From the NCBI RefSeq assembly GCF_964355755.1, contig NC_092678.1, positions 12,374,922 to 12,434,921 of the forward strand: DNA of 60,000 bases, read 5' to 3'. Made by a program: the position numbers and the translations under genes. The notes below the pieces were generated by a model, which worked only from the letters and a program-made list of their open reading frames with translations, was not told the DNA's origin and searched no databases. The DNA comes from Antedon mediterranea (Eukaryota; Echinodermata; Crinoidea; Comatulida; Antedonidae). Positions 22,895-33,970 of this stretch are shown here, one piece after another (the stretch's first letter is position 1; each line of letters starts with the position of its first letter).

Positions 22895-23190
22895 TTTATA
22901 AATTAAATATAATTATAATAATAATAACATATAAACTTAAAGAGGAAGCACAATTAATTTATATAAATCATAAAAAAAACTGAGTATTTTGATTATATTA
23001 TGTTATTATGTTTTTTTTATGCTGGAATTACTGGGTATTTGAGAAACATTTGTGGGCACGATTTAGTTTATAAAATAAATACAATTATAATAATAACATA
23101 TAAACATAAAGAGGAAGCACAATAAATTTATATAAATCATAAAAAAACTGATTAAGTATTTTGATTTTATTATATTATTATGTTTTTTTT
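22830..23190 (+). repeat. 180-bp tandem duplication spanning a Helitron end
   Basis: TTTTATGCTGGAATTACTG starts both units (about 22830 and 23010). Each unit runs through the HelX terminus into host R3 sequence (AACATATAAACATAAAGAGG-like). The second unit lost most of the terminal hairpin. Confidence 0.75.
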
Positions 23191-23560
23191 TTTAAACTAC
23201 GTTTCTTATAGGGGACAACGTGTTATAATTTGGAAGACTGTAACTAATATATATTAATACCGTTATAACCGATATGTTTGATTATACGATGAGTTTAAGT
23301 TGACTTAAATGCAGTTCAAAAGAGGCAATACTGTAGTATTATATAAATATGTTTCCAAATTTATATTTTAAATTTCAAGAACAATTTGACGGAAGAAGGT
23401 TATAATGTGTAAAACCAAAAATCAATGCTGGAGTGTGTGAATGTTAACATGAGAAATAACCAATTTTGTGTGCTAAACGATGAGCACAAGTGATGAGGCG
23501 AATAGCTCTCTTTGAAGGAGATATATATGCCAAGATTTGAATGGTAGTTATTGGCACAGG
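23060..23560 (+). repeat. Dispersed repeat R3, copy b
   Basis: Same family as 9757-10250. Here it follows directly on the tandem Helitron-end duplication. Confidence 0.75.
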
Positions 23561-23799
23561 AGAGTGTTTCACCGGAGGTGCTGACCGTAGTGTTTACCTT
23601 TTCAATGTTTTACCCACTAGGACAACTGCCCCATGTAGACCTCCAACTACCCCTAGTGAAACTACAGCTTCGGACAACTACGATTGGTAACCAAGTTAAC
23701 AAGTTGCTTCTTTTGGTGCACTTGTATTGGAAATTAAATTGTGTGTGAGGAGGGGACTACCACATTAGGCCTATACATTTCCAATATTTGACGTGAAAT

Positions 23800-24420
23800 T
23801 ATTATTAACAAAAAAAACTTCTCGGACAAAATGATTTCCTCAATTGGCACAGTTTTCATAATAGGAAAAAATCTATGAACCTTTCAAACGAGAGAGAGAA
23901 ATTTATTTATAATCAATTAATTATTAGTGTGGGCTTTCTTTAAAAAAAAATTTAAAGTAAAATTAGAAAATCCTTTACTGTGGAATAAAATAAAATGAAT
24001 ATAAATATTTAATGTAGACATAAACACATCATGTGTCTTTAGGTTCTATTCTCTCAGGAGTGTGGGGGAAAATGTAAAAAAAAAATCAATTAAAGTTCTT
24101 TTATGAAGAGCAAGGTCAAAAACCAAACATCATCCTCTTCGGAAGATCAATGTCAATGAAACATCTGACACTGATAAACGTGCAAAATGTGAACATCAAT
24201 TGGCACAAAATCTTTTTTGGTAAGAAGATCAAAATCAATCCAGTTTGATTTGAAGAAAAATCTGTTACTGCCTGTCATTGATAACAAACATACATACCTG
24301 TTAGCTTACAAGACTCACGCTACACTGCATAATCTTGATTATCTACGTTTAGCTTGGACAGATGTGCAAAGAGTTGTGCACTAAAAAGTACTGGGAGAAA
24401 AAAAAATGACAAAACATACT
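23800..24420 (+). other. 5' leader of esterase-type LINE
   Basis: Non-coding or heavily decayed region before the ORF1 relic. The first 300 bp (AAATGATTTCCTCAATTGGC, TAGACATAAACACATCATG, AAAATCAATTAAAGTT) is shared in the same orientation with 58905-59290, suggesting both are element leaders or one dispersed repeat. From about 24100 the frames have the look of degraded ORF1 N-terminus. Confidence 0.45.
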
Positions 24421-24424
24421 AGAA

Positions 24425-25337
24425 GAGGAAAATAAGAAACTAAAGAGAAAACTGAGCGAAATGAGTATTAAGGTTAGCGACCTCACAATTGACATTTCAA
24501 AACCAAATACAGTAGAAACCGAATCAAATGATGGAAGTAAATCTCATATTATTGGTCACTACATTCTTCATGAAAATTTTTCATCATCACACACCGCTAT
24601 AATGGTGAAACGAGGCGCTACTATAAATGGTATAACAGATGAACTAAAAGAAAATACCGATCTAAAAAAAATACTCAAATATCATCATACACGGAGAAAC
24701 GAATGACATATCAAATGGAAAAGATATTGAATCAATCGTATTTGAAGTGGAAGACGCCATCACATTCATTATGATTCGAGAACAAAATATATTCATTTAC
24801 ATATCAGCGGTATGTTCAAGGGACACAAATATTGAGGAGGTAGAGATGTTAAACAAACTCTTAGAGGAATTATCAAAGAGACTTGACTGTGCTTTTATTG
24901 ATATATCGCCAACTTGTACCTATAAATGCGGATCGATAGATAGCTCAATCTTGACTGATGATCTTCACCTATCATCGGCTGGATCGACGAAAACAGCAAA
25001 TTGTTTTAAAAATGCCACCCCTTCCATAAATCTTGACTTGAAAAAGAAGCTGGCATGGCGACAGATGAAAAATAAACACTGCAATGCACATATAAATCAA
25101 CAAAGACAACGACAAAACAGAAACAACACGCACATGTCAGTAAGAAATACACATCAACCAAGAAACAATGGACGACATCAAAACAAAAGCTTGACAAATA
25201 AAACTTGCTTGAAGTGTGGACTGTCAAATAATCGCGCTAATGAATGTTACTACAAGAAAGGCCTGGTATGTAGATCATGTGAAGAAATGGGACATAAGGC
25301 AAGATACTGTGTAAATAATGTGAATTTTTCAGATTAA
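24425..25337 (+). pseudogene. LINE ORF1: coiled coil, SGNH esterase, CCHC knuckles
   Basis: Seen in order: a Lys/Glu-rich heptad-like stretch (EEENKKLKRKLSE); a region where block I of SGNH hydrolases would read GDSI but reads GHYI; KRGATINGITDEL; after one frameshift near 24690, HGETNDISNG (equivalent to the GTND block); IYISAVCSRD; and DDLHLSSAG (the catalytic Asp-x-x-His block). Then comes a basic Gln/Arg/Asn-rich linker and two zinc knuckles, the first with its His replaced by Asn, the second (CRSCEEMGHKARYC) intact. Known: esterase-plus-knuckle ORF1 proteins occur in CR1-group LINEs. The frameshift and lost nucleophile indicate a dead or enzymatically inactive copy. ORF2 follows in the same direction. 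Confidence 0.8.
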
Positions 25338-25382
25338 GATTTTTATTATAATAGGCCTAAATTTTATTTTAATTCAATTTGA

Positions 25383-25631
25383 TTTACTTATAACGACGCA
25401 AATCATCATCTTGACGGTGAGATCACGAATAATTTTTTAAATAACTTTGAAATAAATTTTATAGAAAACAAAAATGATATTGATATAGGAAACATAAACG
25501 TAAATAATATTGATAATGTTTTTAAAGCATTGAAGCGTAATGGTTTTATTATAGCCCATGCCGATATTCGTGGTCTACCAATGCATTTTGATGAGATGCA
25601 ACATATTTTAAATGAAAGTAATGTCGATGTT
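25383..25631 (+). pseudogene. N-terminus of LINE ORF2 (AP endonuclease), cut by Helitron
   Basis: An 83-codon frame includes NGFIIAHADIRGLPMHFDEM and QHILNESNVDV, the first conserved block of an apurinic-type endonuclease (compare LGLNIVSLPSKFDEF in the intact ORF2 at 27371-30400). It stops exactly where HelX copy H2 begins. A stop codon (25380-25382) interrupts the upstream continuation. The matching downstream part is probably 35566-37371. Confidence 0.75.
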
Positions 25632-27075
25632 TCTATATATAAATTTACGTAAGTGCAAAATTAGGTAAATCTCGGTTTATTTCTAGAATTTCTACTCGAT
25701 GGTATATAAAGTTGGTTCGTACTTTCGGTACTGATTTTAACCATCTGATGTAACCCTGTTTACTAATTAAATTGAGTTAGGTAATTAGTTATTGACGATT
25801 AAAACGAATTTAGGTTCAACGATTTGCCCCAAATAGGGGTGTTTTCCGATCGTGGTATACACTGTCTAATGGATGTCCATCTTGAAAAATACCCGCCACA
25901 ATAATACGAGGAGGCTTCGCATTTTCCTATCTCCTCCTACGATAATTGTTTTTAATAGCTGAAAACTGGTTGAACAGCTAGAGTACAGCATCATAATGTT
26001 GAAGACAGGCCGATTTTCTTTAAAAAGTACTATTTTGATAGATTTAATATACGATTATACAAATGTATTGATTTGCGATGAATGGAACATTCCAATCTCT
26101 GTTTCACAAGTGTCTATTCCCTCAGGCGTCGTAAAGGCGAGTACAGTACTGTATACTCGAAATTCGATCCATTTTTGTTTTCAATCTGTGCTGCAGAGGT
26201 TGGATATAATTTTTTTTTTAAACGGATAATGAGCTAGCGTTTTCACTCGCCGTATATTATGTACAAATCTTTATTATTGCAGTTAAACCACCCACATCAT
26301 CACCTTTCCCTCACTGGCATGAGTAGCGTTGTAAAACCAGTAGAGAATAGGCCTACGGTACATCACATGCCCTAAACGCAGAACAACTTTGGTGGGTAGG
26401 GTAGGAACCAACTTAAGTATGAATTGGCTCTAAGAAACAATTGAAAACCATTAGGCCTACTAATTAAGTTGAGTTAGATAATTTAATATTTATTGACGAT
26501 TAAATCGAATTTATGATTTTCCCCGAATAGAGGTGGTTTTCACAAATTGTTTTACATTATATTATAAACATATACACGTCGTAGTGATGTATCGTTACAT
26601 GTGCTGTACTATTTCAATCGACTAGGACGGTGATAGTTTCAACAAAGTATTACATCGCAATGTTTTACTGTGTTTAGTGGTATATTATTTGTAAAACATG
26701 AAAGCAATTAATATTTCGTTACTAAATGGATAAAGAATATATTTTAACAATGTTCCTCTTTGCACCCATCCTCTTCCCCATCCCTCAACCCTAATGTTAC
26801 ATACAAAACACAAATTAAGTTTGTTTAAATTTGACTTAAACAATTGGTCTTATTTTGTGACAAGTTTCTCTTTCGGAAGTAATAGGGTGCTAATTTTAGT
26901 TGAGTACATAAATCACAGTGTCTATTTATTCGTTCCTGTACACGACATGTATTATTGTCCTGCGGTACGTACATTTGAAATCGCCAGTTTTTTAACGCTG
27001 AAATTATTATGTATTCGAGAACCATCTGTGGGCACGACCTAGATGGTACGCGAGCGAAGCGAGCGTACCATCTAG
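25632..27075 (+). mobile_element. Helitron HelX copy H2 (complete, 1444 bp)
   Basis: Begins TCTATATATAAATTTACG and ends GCGTACCATCTAG, with the terminal hairpin GATGGTACGC...GCGTACCATC intact (27042-27073). Flanking bases are T and T, not the usual A and T. The 5' side abuts LINE ORF2 coding sequence. The antisense 133-codon frame is broken in this copy. Confidence 0.85.
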
Positions 27076-27086
27076 TTTAATTTAAG

Positions 27087-27128
27087 CAGGGAAGAGTTAA
27101 ATTACAATTGTAATTTAACTCTTCCCTG
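27087..27128. repeat. Perfect 42-bp palindrome
   Basis: Arms 27087-27107 and 27108-27128 are exactly complementary with no loop (centre ACAATTGT, arm end CAGGGAAGAG). The pairing continues imperfectly outward (TTTAAG / CTTAAA-like). It lies 11 bp past the Helitron 3' end. Confidence 0.95.
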
Positions 27129-27370
27129 GTTTAAGTGAAACGTTTTTAAATAACACATTTAATAATAATAATAATAATAACAACTTTATTTAAAAACGGA
27201 TGCAACACTTGAATCACCATATTGGTGTTTTTCACAAGGCCGTTACTTACTACAAAACTATTTATACTATTACACAAGTTATCAATTACAGTACAAAAAC
27301 AACAACAACAACAAAAAAAAAAAAAAAAAAAAAAAGATTTCATGAAAAAATATAGAGTTTCAAGTATATT

Positions 27371-30300
27371 TTATCTTTGGTCATTTATCATTTTTTTAAA
27401 TATATGTATATTAGGAGCTGTAATTGCATTTGAGTTTATAGCATTTAAACTATTCCATAGCTTTGCGCCAGAATACGAGAAACTTTTCTTTTTATACTCA
27501 GTGTTTGCCTTATGTAAACTTAGAATATCTTTTGATCTAGTATTATATGTTTGTTTGCGTTCATAGAATCTGTTTCTTAAGTAGGATGGTGTCAAGTTAT
27601 TCATTATTTTATACATTGTGACTGCTTCGTTGTAATATTGTTTTTCTTCTAAATTAGGCCAATTTAAATCTTTGAGCGCCTGTGAGCTAGAGTCATACCT
27701 AGATGTATGTGTAATTATTTTAGCCGCTCTATTTTGGAGTACTTGGAGTTTATATTTGAGGGTTTGGTTACAACGACCCCATACTACATTGCAGTAGTCA
27801 AAATGGTGGGCTATGATAGATTTGTACATTAATGATTGAATATTTTGAGGGAAAATATTGCTGCATTTTTTTAGATAGTACAGACCTGATATTACTTTAT
27901 TTTTCACCTGATCTATTTGTTTATGCCATTTTAAATTTTCATCGATAATAACACCTAAATGTTTACAGTTATTTACCTTTTCAAGTTTTGTACCGTCTAT
28001 ATTAATATTAATATCCATGTTAATCAATTTATTTAATTTTTGATGTGTTCCTAAAATCATATATTCAGTCTTTTTAATGTTTAGACTTAATTTGTTACTT
28101 GCTAACCATAGTTGTACATGTTTTAGATCAGTATTTACTTTGCTTATTATATCGTGTATGTCTTTAGATGCATAATATAACGCAGTGTCATCTGCGTACA
28201 TGCTTACATTTACATGAGAAACTGAGTTAGGTAGATCATTAATATACATGATAAATAGAAGGGGCCCTAATATTGATCCCTGAGGGATTCCACAAACACT
28301 ATTAGACTTTACCGAATCAACATTGTTAATATTAGTAATATGTGTACGATTTGTTAAATAATTTTCAAACCATTTGATAACATGATTAGCAAAATTAAAA
28401 TTGTGTAGTTTTTTTATTAGTATCTGGTGATTAACAGTGTCGAAAGCTTTTTTGAGATCAAGCATTATTAGTCCTATGTATTTACCATTTTCAATACTGT
28501 CAATCCAATCTTCAGTTATATTTATTAATGCCGATGATGTCGAGTAATTTGGCCTAAATCCAGATTGTTGATTGTATAAGTTAGGGTTGATTTGTGGATA
28601 GAGTTGGTCAAAGACAGCGCGTTCAATAATTTTTGATAAAATTGGTAGTACAGAAATTGGCCTGTAGTTAGATGGTTCACTTCGGTCGCCATTTTTAAAA
28701 ATTGGGCATATTCGTGCATTTTTCCATTTACTTGGGAAGTCGCTGGTTCTTAGAGATAAATTAATTAAAAATGTAATGGGTTGTACAATTGAGTTGATTG
28801 CTAATTTTATTAGTTTAGCAGGAATTTCATCAGTTCCTGTAGCCTTTTTGTCAGATAATGATAAAATTTGTTTATATACATATTCCTCGTCAACAAGTGT
28901 GAAATTGATTTTGTCTTCACCTTGATTTGGGTATTCATAATTTACATGGTTATTTTCAAATTGAGGAATTTGTTTAGCTAGGTTAGGTCCTATGTTTGCA
29001 AAAAACTCATTTAAAGTATTAGCTATCTTGTAAGAATCTGTTTCAAGGCCATTTATTGTATTTATACTACTTATAACACTTTTTTTATTCTTAGATGGTA
29101 CAATATATCTTATGTTTTTCCAGATTATTTTGGAATCTTTTGTATTTAATTGTTCAGAGAAATAATTTTTTTTTGATCTCCTGATATCGTAATTTACTTT
29201 GTTTTTTAATTCACGGTATTCGTTCCATAATTGAGGACAATTTTCTTTACTCGCTCTTTTTTTCATTGAGTCACGTTTTCGCATTTGTAATATTACATTT
29301 TTTGTGAGCCATGGACTATCTTTATTTCGAACCCGTTTTTTCTTTAAAGGTACATGTTTATTAACAATTTGTAAAAACTTGTCTTCAAAAAACTGCAGAG
29401 CGTCATTCACATTTGTATATGAAGTTATTTCATGCCAATTTACATTTAACATATCAATTTGTAGTTTTTCCTTATCAAGGTTATTATAGTTCCTTTTTGT
29501 TTTATATTTATGGTTATGTTTTGGTTTTTCTTCTTTACCAATGACAGCGTAAATAGCTGAATGATCACTAATTCCTGTGTTAAGTACACCCGAGGAAGAA
29601 ATTCGGTTTGGAAAGGATGTATAAAAATGATCAATCAGAGTTTTACTTTGGTTTGTTATCCTTGTCGGTTCAGTTATAATTTGTGTTAGAAAATGGTTAT
29701 TAGTTATATCCATTAATTTTTGTGTATAGCAAGTAGGGTTTTGTGAAAGTGTGTCACAATTGACATCTCCTATTATTATTATTTCTTTGTTTAGACATTC
29801 GTTTTCTTCTAAAATTTGTTCAAAAATATCTAAAAGTTGAATTTTTGAGTTTGGTGGGCGGTACCATGCTATTAAAATGATTGGTTTAGTTTTTGGTTTA
29901 CAAAGTTCGATTACTACTATCTCAAGCTCCATTTTCATGAAATCATTTCTTAGTTTACAAGTAAAACATCCTCCTCTATTTACATAAACTGCAACCCCTC
30001 CCCCTTCCCTATTTCTGTCATTTCTATAAATATCATAGCCATCAATGTGTATTGATTCATCTTTAATTACATTATCTAAACGTGTTTCATTGAGTGCTAT
30101 GATATCAATAGAATTGTTGTTGATTAGATACTTAAATTCATCAAATTTGCTTGGTAGAGAAACTATATTCAATCCTAGGATACTTAGACCATTATTTAAA
30201 AATACTTTACAATTTTCAGTTAAATTATTATGTTCATTTAGCGAACAGTTATGTTGATAGTTAATTGTTTCATTTTTATTTGAATTGATCGTATACGTTA

Positions 30301-30400
30301 AATTTGAGGCAACTCCAGGTGGTATAATATCATTTATATAAGTTTGTTGAGTGTCCACCTCGTCATGGGGATTTTGTTCTAATTCATTGTCATTAATCAT
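27371..30400 (-). CDS. LINE ORF2: AP endonuclease + reverse transcriptase, 1009 aa
   Basis: Encodes the enzyme that nicks target DNA and reverse-transcribes the element RNA. Endonuclease blocks: LNIVSLPSKFDEF (about residues 77-89), catalytic Glu in LNETRL (103-108), RNDRNREGGGVAVY (126-139), WYRPPNS (179-185), GDVNCD (211-216) and GISDHS (276-281). Reverse-transcriptase blocks: SNYRPISVLP (577-586), LDLKKAFD (647-654, first catalytic Asp), GIPQGS (704-709) and MYADD (734-738). A C-terminal region follows with SPSYLRNRFY-like and KLWNSL stretches typical of CR1/Jockey-group proteins. The start Met is the first after the ORF1 stop. There is no frameshift or stop over 1009 codons, so the protein could be functional. 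ORF1 is truncated, so mobilisation would need help in trans. Confidence 0.93.
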   Translation of the reverse strand: MINDNELEQNPHDEVDTQQTYINDIIPPGVASNLTYTINSNKNETINYQHNCSLNEHNNLTENCKVFLNNGLSILGLNIVSLPSKFDEFKYLINNNSIDIIALNETRLDNVIKDESIHIDGYDIYRNDRNREGGGVAVYVNRGGCFTCKLRNDFMKMELEIVVIELCKPKTKPIILIAWYRPPNSKIQLLDIFEQILEENECLNKEIIIIGDVNCDTLSQNPTCYTQKLMDITNNHFLTQIITEPTRITNQSKTLIDHFYTSFPNRISSSGVLNTGISDHSAIYAVIGKEEKPKHNHKYKTKRNYNNLDKEKLQIDMLNVNWHEITSYTNVNDALQFFEDKFLQIVNKHVPLKKKRVRNKDSPWLTKNVILQMRKRDSMKKRASKENCPQLWNEYRELKNKVNYDIRRSKKNYFSEQLNTKDSKIIWKNIRYIVPSKNKKSVISSINTINGLETDSYKIANTLNEFFANIGPNLAKQIPQFENNHVNYEYPNQGEDKINFTLVDEEYVYKQILSLSDKKATGTDEIPAKLIKLAINSIVQPITFLINLSLRTSDFPSKWKNARICPIFKNGDRSEPSNYRPISVLPILSKIIERAVFDQLYPQINPNLYNQQSGFRPNYSTSSALINITEDWIDSIENGKYIGLIMLDLKKAFDTVNHQILIKKLHNFNFANHVIKWFENYLTNRTHITNINNVDSVKSNSVCGIPQGSILGPLLFIMYINDLPNSVSHVNVSMYADDTALYYASKDIHDIISKVNTDLKHVQLWLASNKLSLNIKKTEYMILGTHQKLNKLINMDININIDGTKLEKVNNCKHLGVIIDENLKWHKQIDQVKNKVISGLYYLKKCSNIFPQNIQSLMYKSIIAHHFDYCNVVWGRCNQTLKYKLQVLQNRAAKIITHTSRYDSSSQALKDLNWPNLEEKQYYNEAVTMYKIMNNLTPSYLRNRFYERKQTYNTRSKDILSLHKANTEYKKKSFSYSGAKLWNSLNAINSNAITAPNIHIFKKMINDQR

Positions 30401-30433
30401 AGAATTTACGGCTAAACCCTCATTGCCTATTTC

Positions 30434-30640
30434 CTAGTAATCATAAAATGCTTGGCAAAACTTAGCCTTATGTCCAACAGAGTTACATTTCCAGCATGTA
30501 ATCGGTGCTCTATGACGACATATCCTCTGCACATGTCCACTCTCACCACAGTTGAAGCAGGGATTCAGAGCTTCCTGGTTGAAGGATGAAACAGATAAGT
30601 ATCGTTGTTTGCCTTCTGGGTTTCGTTGTCGTTGTTAATA
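30434..30640 (-). pseudogene. LINE ORF1 C-terminus with two CCHC knuckles
   Basis: The minus-strand frame ending at the stop 30436-30434 contains CFNCGESGHVQRIC and CWKCNSVGHKAKFC, both perfect CX2CX4HX4C knuckles used for RNA binding. Upstream of about 30640 the frame meets a stop and the similarity is lost, so the element is 5'-truncated. The arrangement parallels the ORF1 end at 25200-25337. Confidence 0.85.
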
Positions 30641-30801
30641 TACGTTTAATGATCAGGAATTCCAGGTTGATGATTATGTAATATACAGACGTGATCGTTG
30701 GGTGGTGTTGCGATTTACGTAAATCAAAATACCGTACATAGAATAAGGAACCTAATCCTAACTAAAACTGAAACATAATATGTGCTGAAATTGAACTTAT
30801 A

Positions 30802-31368
30802 TCTATATATAAATTTACGTAAGGGCAAAATTCGGTAAATCGCGCCTTACTTCTAGAATTTGTACTCGATGGTATATAAAGTTGGTTTGTACTTTCGATA
30901 CTTATTTTAACCACCTGATGTAACCCTGTTTACTAATTAAATTGAGTTCGAAAATTAGTTATTGACGATTAAAACGAATTTAGGTTCAACGATTTGCTCC
31001 AAATAGGGTGTTTTCCGATCGTGGTATACACTGTCTAATGCATGTCCATCTTGAAAAATACCCGCATACAATAATGTGAGGATGCTTCGCATTTTCCTAT
31101 CTCCTCCTACGATAATTGTTTTTAATCGCTGAAAACCGGTTGAACAGCTCGAGTACAGCATCATAATGTTGAAGACAGGCCGAAAGTATTATTTTGATAG
31201 ATTTAATATACGTTTATACAAATGTATTGATTTGCGATGAATGGAACATTCCAATATCTGTTCCACAAGTGTCTATTCCCTCAGGCGTCGTAAAGGCAAG
31301 TACTGTATACTCATAACAGAAATTCGATCCATTTTTTTTTTCAATCTGTGCTGCAGAGGTTGGATATA
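30802..31368 (+). mobile_element. HelX copy H3, 5' part
   Basis: Begins TCTATATATAAATTTACG after an A and follows HelX through the antisense frame (truncated to 69 codons here, 30955-31164) to TTGGATATA. There it is interrupted by 3.3 kb of foreign sequence. It resumes at about 34693. Confidence 0.85.
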
Positions 31369-32271
31369 GATTTTTTCGCGCCGCGGCTCTAGCCAGCTAT
31401 GTCCCAGGAGGACACATTCATTAATAAGCTGTTTCAAAGCGGTAGCTTTAGTATCTAAGGCTGACAGTTTTGTGAATTTGGAAACTCCACTATAATTTAT
31501 AGGTAGCTGCTGGACCCAAAAAACGTCTGGGAGAAGAGAGTCTATATAAAAGCCTTTGCTGATAATACAGTATTATTGAGATGTAGACGGAAATCTGTAA
31601 AATCTTGTTCAATAAATAATAACTTCGTTTTTGCTGTCAACCAGGCCGGTATTATAATAAGTCACTGTCAAACAATCATTCGATAATGGTCAAAACTTTA
31701 TTTTGGCTCTGTCAACATAAAGGGAGGTATTTACAATGACTTTCTTTTGACTGTCAATCTAGGCCAATGTTATAATAATACGCCGTCAGATATTAAATCA
31801 TTGAAAAAGTCCTGGTAAATTTTTTTTTGGTTATCAGATGCCGTGGGGGGAGGGGGGGCCCAATCAATTATTGTCAGAAGGTGAACAATCAGTCTAGGTA
31901 GCAGCAGCAGATTATTAGTATAGGAACGCCTGCTCCATTAATTAATCCAGAAAAAGGTTTGTACATTATCTATTTGTTTATTAGCCTTCTCCTAACACAA
32001 TTATATTTTCTTTAAAAAAAGGTTTTATAAGTGGTTTCAACATTTATGATAGTAAGGTCACAGTTCTGTGTCTGGACGCAAGTTCATAGACCTACTAGTT
32101 ATATTATTCATATTAACTGATACTTACTCTTCATTTACCGTAAAGTTCAGTTTGAATGAAATATATAATATAAATTGGCTTCGTAACAATTAATTAGTGT
32201 TGAAAAGGTTAGTTTTTTGGTGATAGGTGAAAATGACATGTAACTTCGTAATAAATTTATTTTTTTTTGTA

Positions 32272-32637
32272 TAAAGGCCCAATTACACTATGACGATAAC
32301 GACGGACGATAAATATATAGCATGCATTTTTTTTACATAAACCAAAAGAAATTAGAAAGGTTTTCGTTCTAGACGTATAGGATAATCATTTATGCTGTCT
32401 TTGATAAAATAATGTTTTTCAAATTCCAATCAAATGACGTCATGATAAATAAAAACAATAAAATCGCTGTATTGTCACGATATTATTGGTCTTACTAATC
32501 ATGACGTCATTTGATTGGACGTGTGAAAATATAATTTTCATCAAAGGAATTGTTATATATTTCTTTTGGTTTATGTATTAAAAATGCACATTTGTCTATT
32601 TATCGTCGATCGTTATCGTCCTAGTGTATGGGCCTTA
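32272..32637. mobile_element. Palindromic MITE, 366 bp, TA ends
   Basis: Left TAAAGGCCCAATTACACT and right end read inward TAAGGCCCATACACTAGG start inverted arms of more than 130 bp. These continue through GACGATAACG, ACATAAACCAAAAGAAAT and CAATCAAATGACGTCATGAT. The two arm copies of ATGACGTCAT are perfect CRE/ATF-type sites. A TA dinucleotide at each edge may be the target duplication. Non-coding. Confidence 0.75.
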
Positions 32638-32939
32638 TGCTGTAAATGTTCAATTAATTGATCATTCCGATTTTATTAGTTGGACTCTTGCACAGTTGCT
32701 GTCTAATCGTTGTTGTGTAATATCATTTCGAACCATATTAAAACCATAAAGAGATTCATATTCCTTAACATGTGGCTGTGCATGGAAGTCCGGTCTACAA
32801 AAACTCGGGCCCGGGATCATTGTTATTGGGCCTGAAAGTGTTGGTGAATTCATAATTATACTTAATATTATATTTATATATATATATATATAATTATATT
32901 ATTATACAATTGAAAGCAAAACCCGTTGAATCTCAAATC

Positions 32940-33970
32940 ATTAGGACTAGAAATTTGGCTTATCAATCCCATAAATACTTTCGTTCAAAATGAAACTCCA
33001 ACCTCTCTAATCAAAAGATTGAACTCGAAAACGGACCGTTTTTTTGAATTGGGTATGTTGAAACATTAATTGTGGTATTGATCAGTGGCTATAGAGGCGT
33101 AAAAACCCTCGGTCAATATCATGTAAAATGCACTGTGGAAGGGTCATTATTAAGACTGCAAAATTGGGCTTATCAACAAATAAACACTTTCGTTCAAAAT
33201 GTAAAATCAAGGCTGAAAAATTGGGCTTATCAACAACAAAATATTTTATTATTAGACGCGATAACATCAAGGATAATCAGTATAATAATTATTAATATAG
33301 CCACTGTTACTAGTTTTATTCTACATGCTAAAGTAAATAAAAATCCACTAGAAAAAAAACAAGTCTGAATGTTTTATGCTTATTAGCCATGTTATGTTTG
33401 TTACTGTAGGCCTATGATTGTTTGCAATGTCCACATATTATTTCCGTGGGCATATCCATAGTGTATCACTCACAAAAAAGACGTGTGAGGTTTTTTCTTT
33501 AGATTTTGAAGAATGATTTGTGTTACAGGTTGACACATGAGTCAAATGCTCAAGATATCGGCTAACGCCATGGGACCCTTGGCTTATCAATGAATAATAA
33601 ATACAGTACTACTTTCGTTCAATTGAAATCGGAATCTGACCGTTTCATTAAATTGGGTGTGATTAGGCCTAAACATATAATAATTTATTAAAAAGGTACA
33701 ATAAAAACAAATGCATCAGAGGCGTAAAGAACCCACGGTCAATATCATGTAAAATTTATATGGTATAAGCACTGTGGAAGGGGTCATTATTATTAAACTG
33801 GAAATTCGGCTTATCAACAAATAAATACTTTCGTTTAAAATGTAAAATAAGAATGCACAATTGGGCTTATCAACAAATAAAATACTTTTTTTTCAAAATG
33901 TAAAATTAAGATTGGAAAATTGGGCTTATAAACAAATAAATACTTTTTTTCAAAATGTAAGAAAACATTT
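32940..33970 (+). repeat. Recurring 50-bp GGGCTTATCAACAAATAAATA units
   Basis: At least seven diverged copies of a unit containing GGCTTATCAACAAATAAA, then ACTTTCGTTCAAAATGTAAA, spaced irregularly. A larger block (AGGCGTAAAAACCCTCGGTC ... CACTGTGGAAGGG) occurs near 33092 and again near 33720. This indicates nested duplication of a roughly 630-bp segment. Confidence 0.7.

Larger units (their letters stand above)
27160..30650 (-). mobile_element. CR1-like LINE with intact ORF2
   Basis: Minus-strand order: C-terminal zinc-knuckle part of ORF1 (30640-30434), 33-bp gap, complete ORF2 (30400-27371), then a 3' region of about 210 bp ending in AATAAAGTTG and a TTA/ATT microsatellite tail (27160-27180). 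The element is truncated at its 5' side inside ORF1. A copy this complete amid wrecked elements suggests a recent insertion. Confidence 0.8.
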
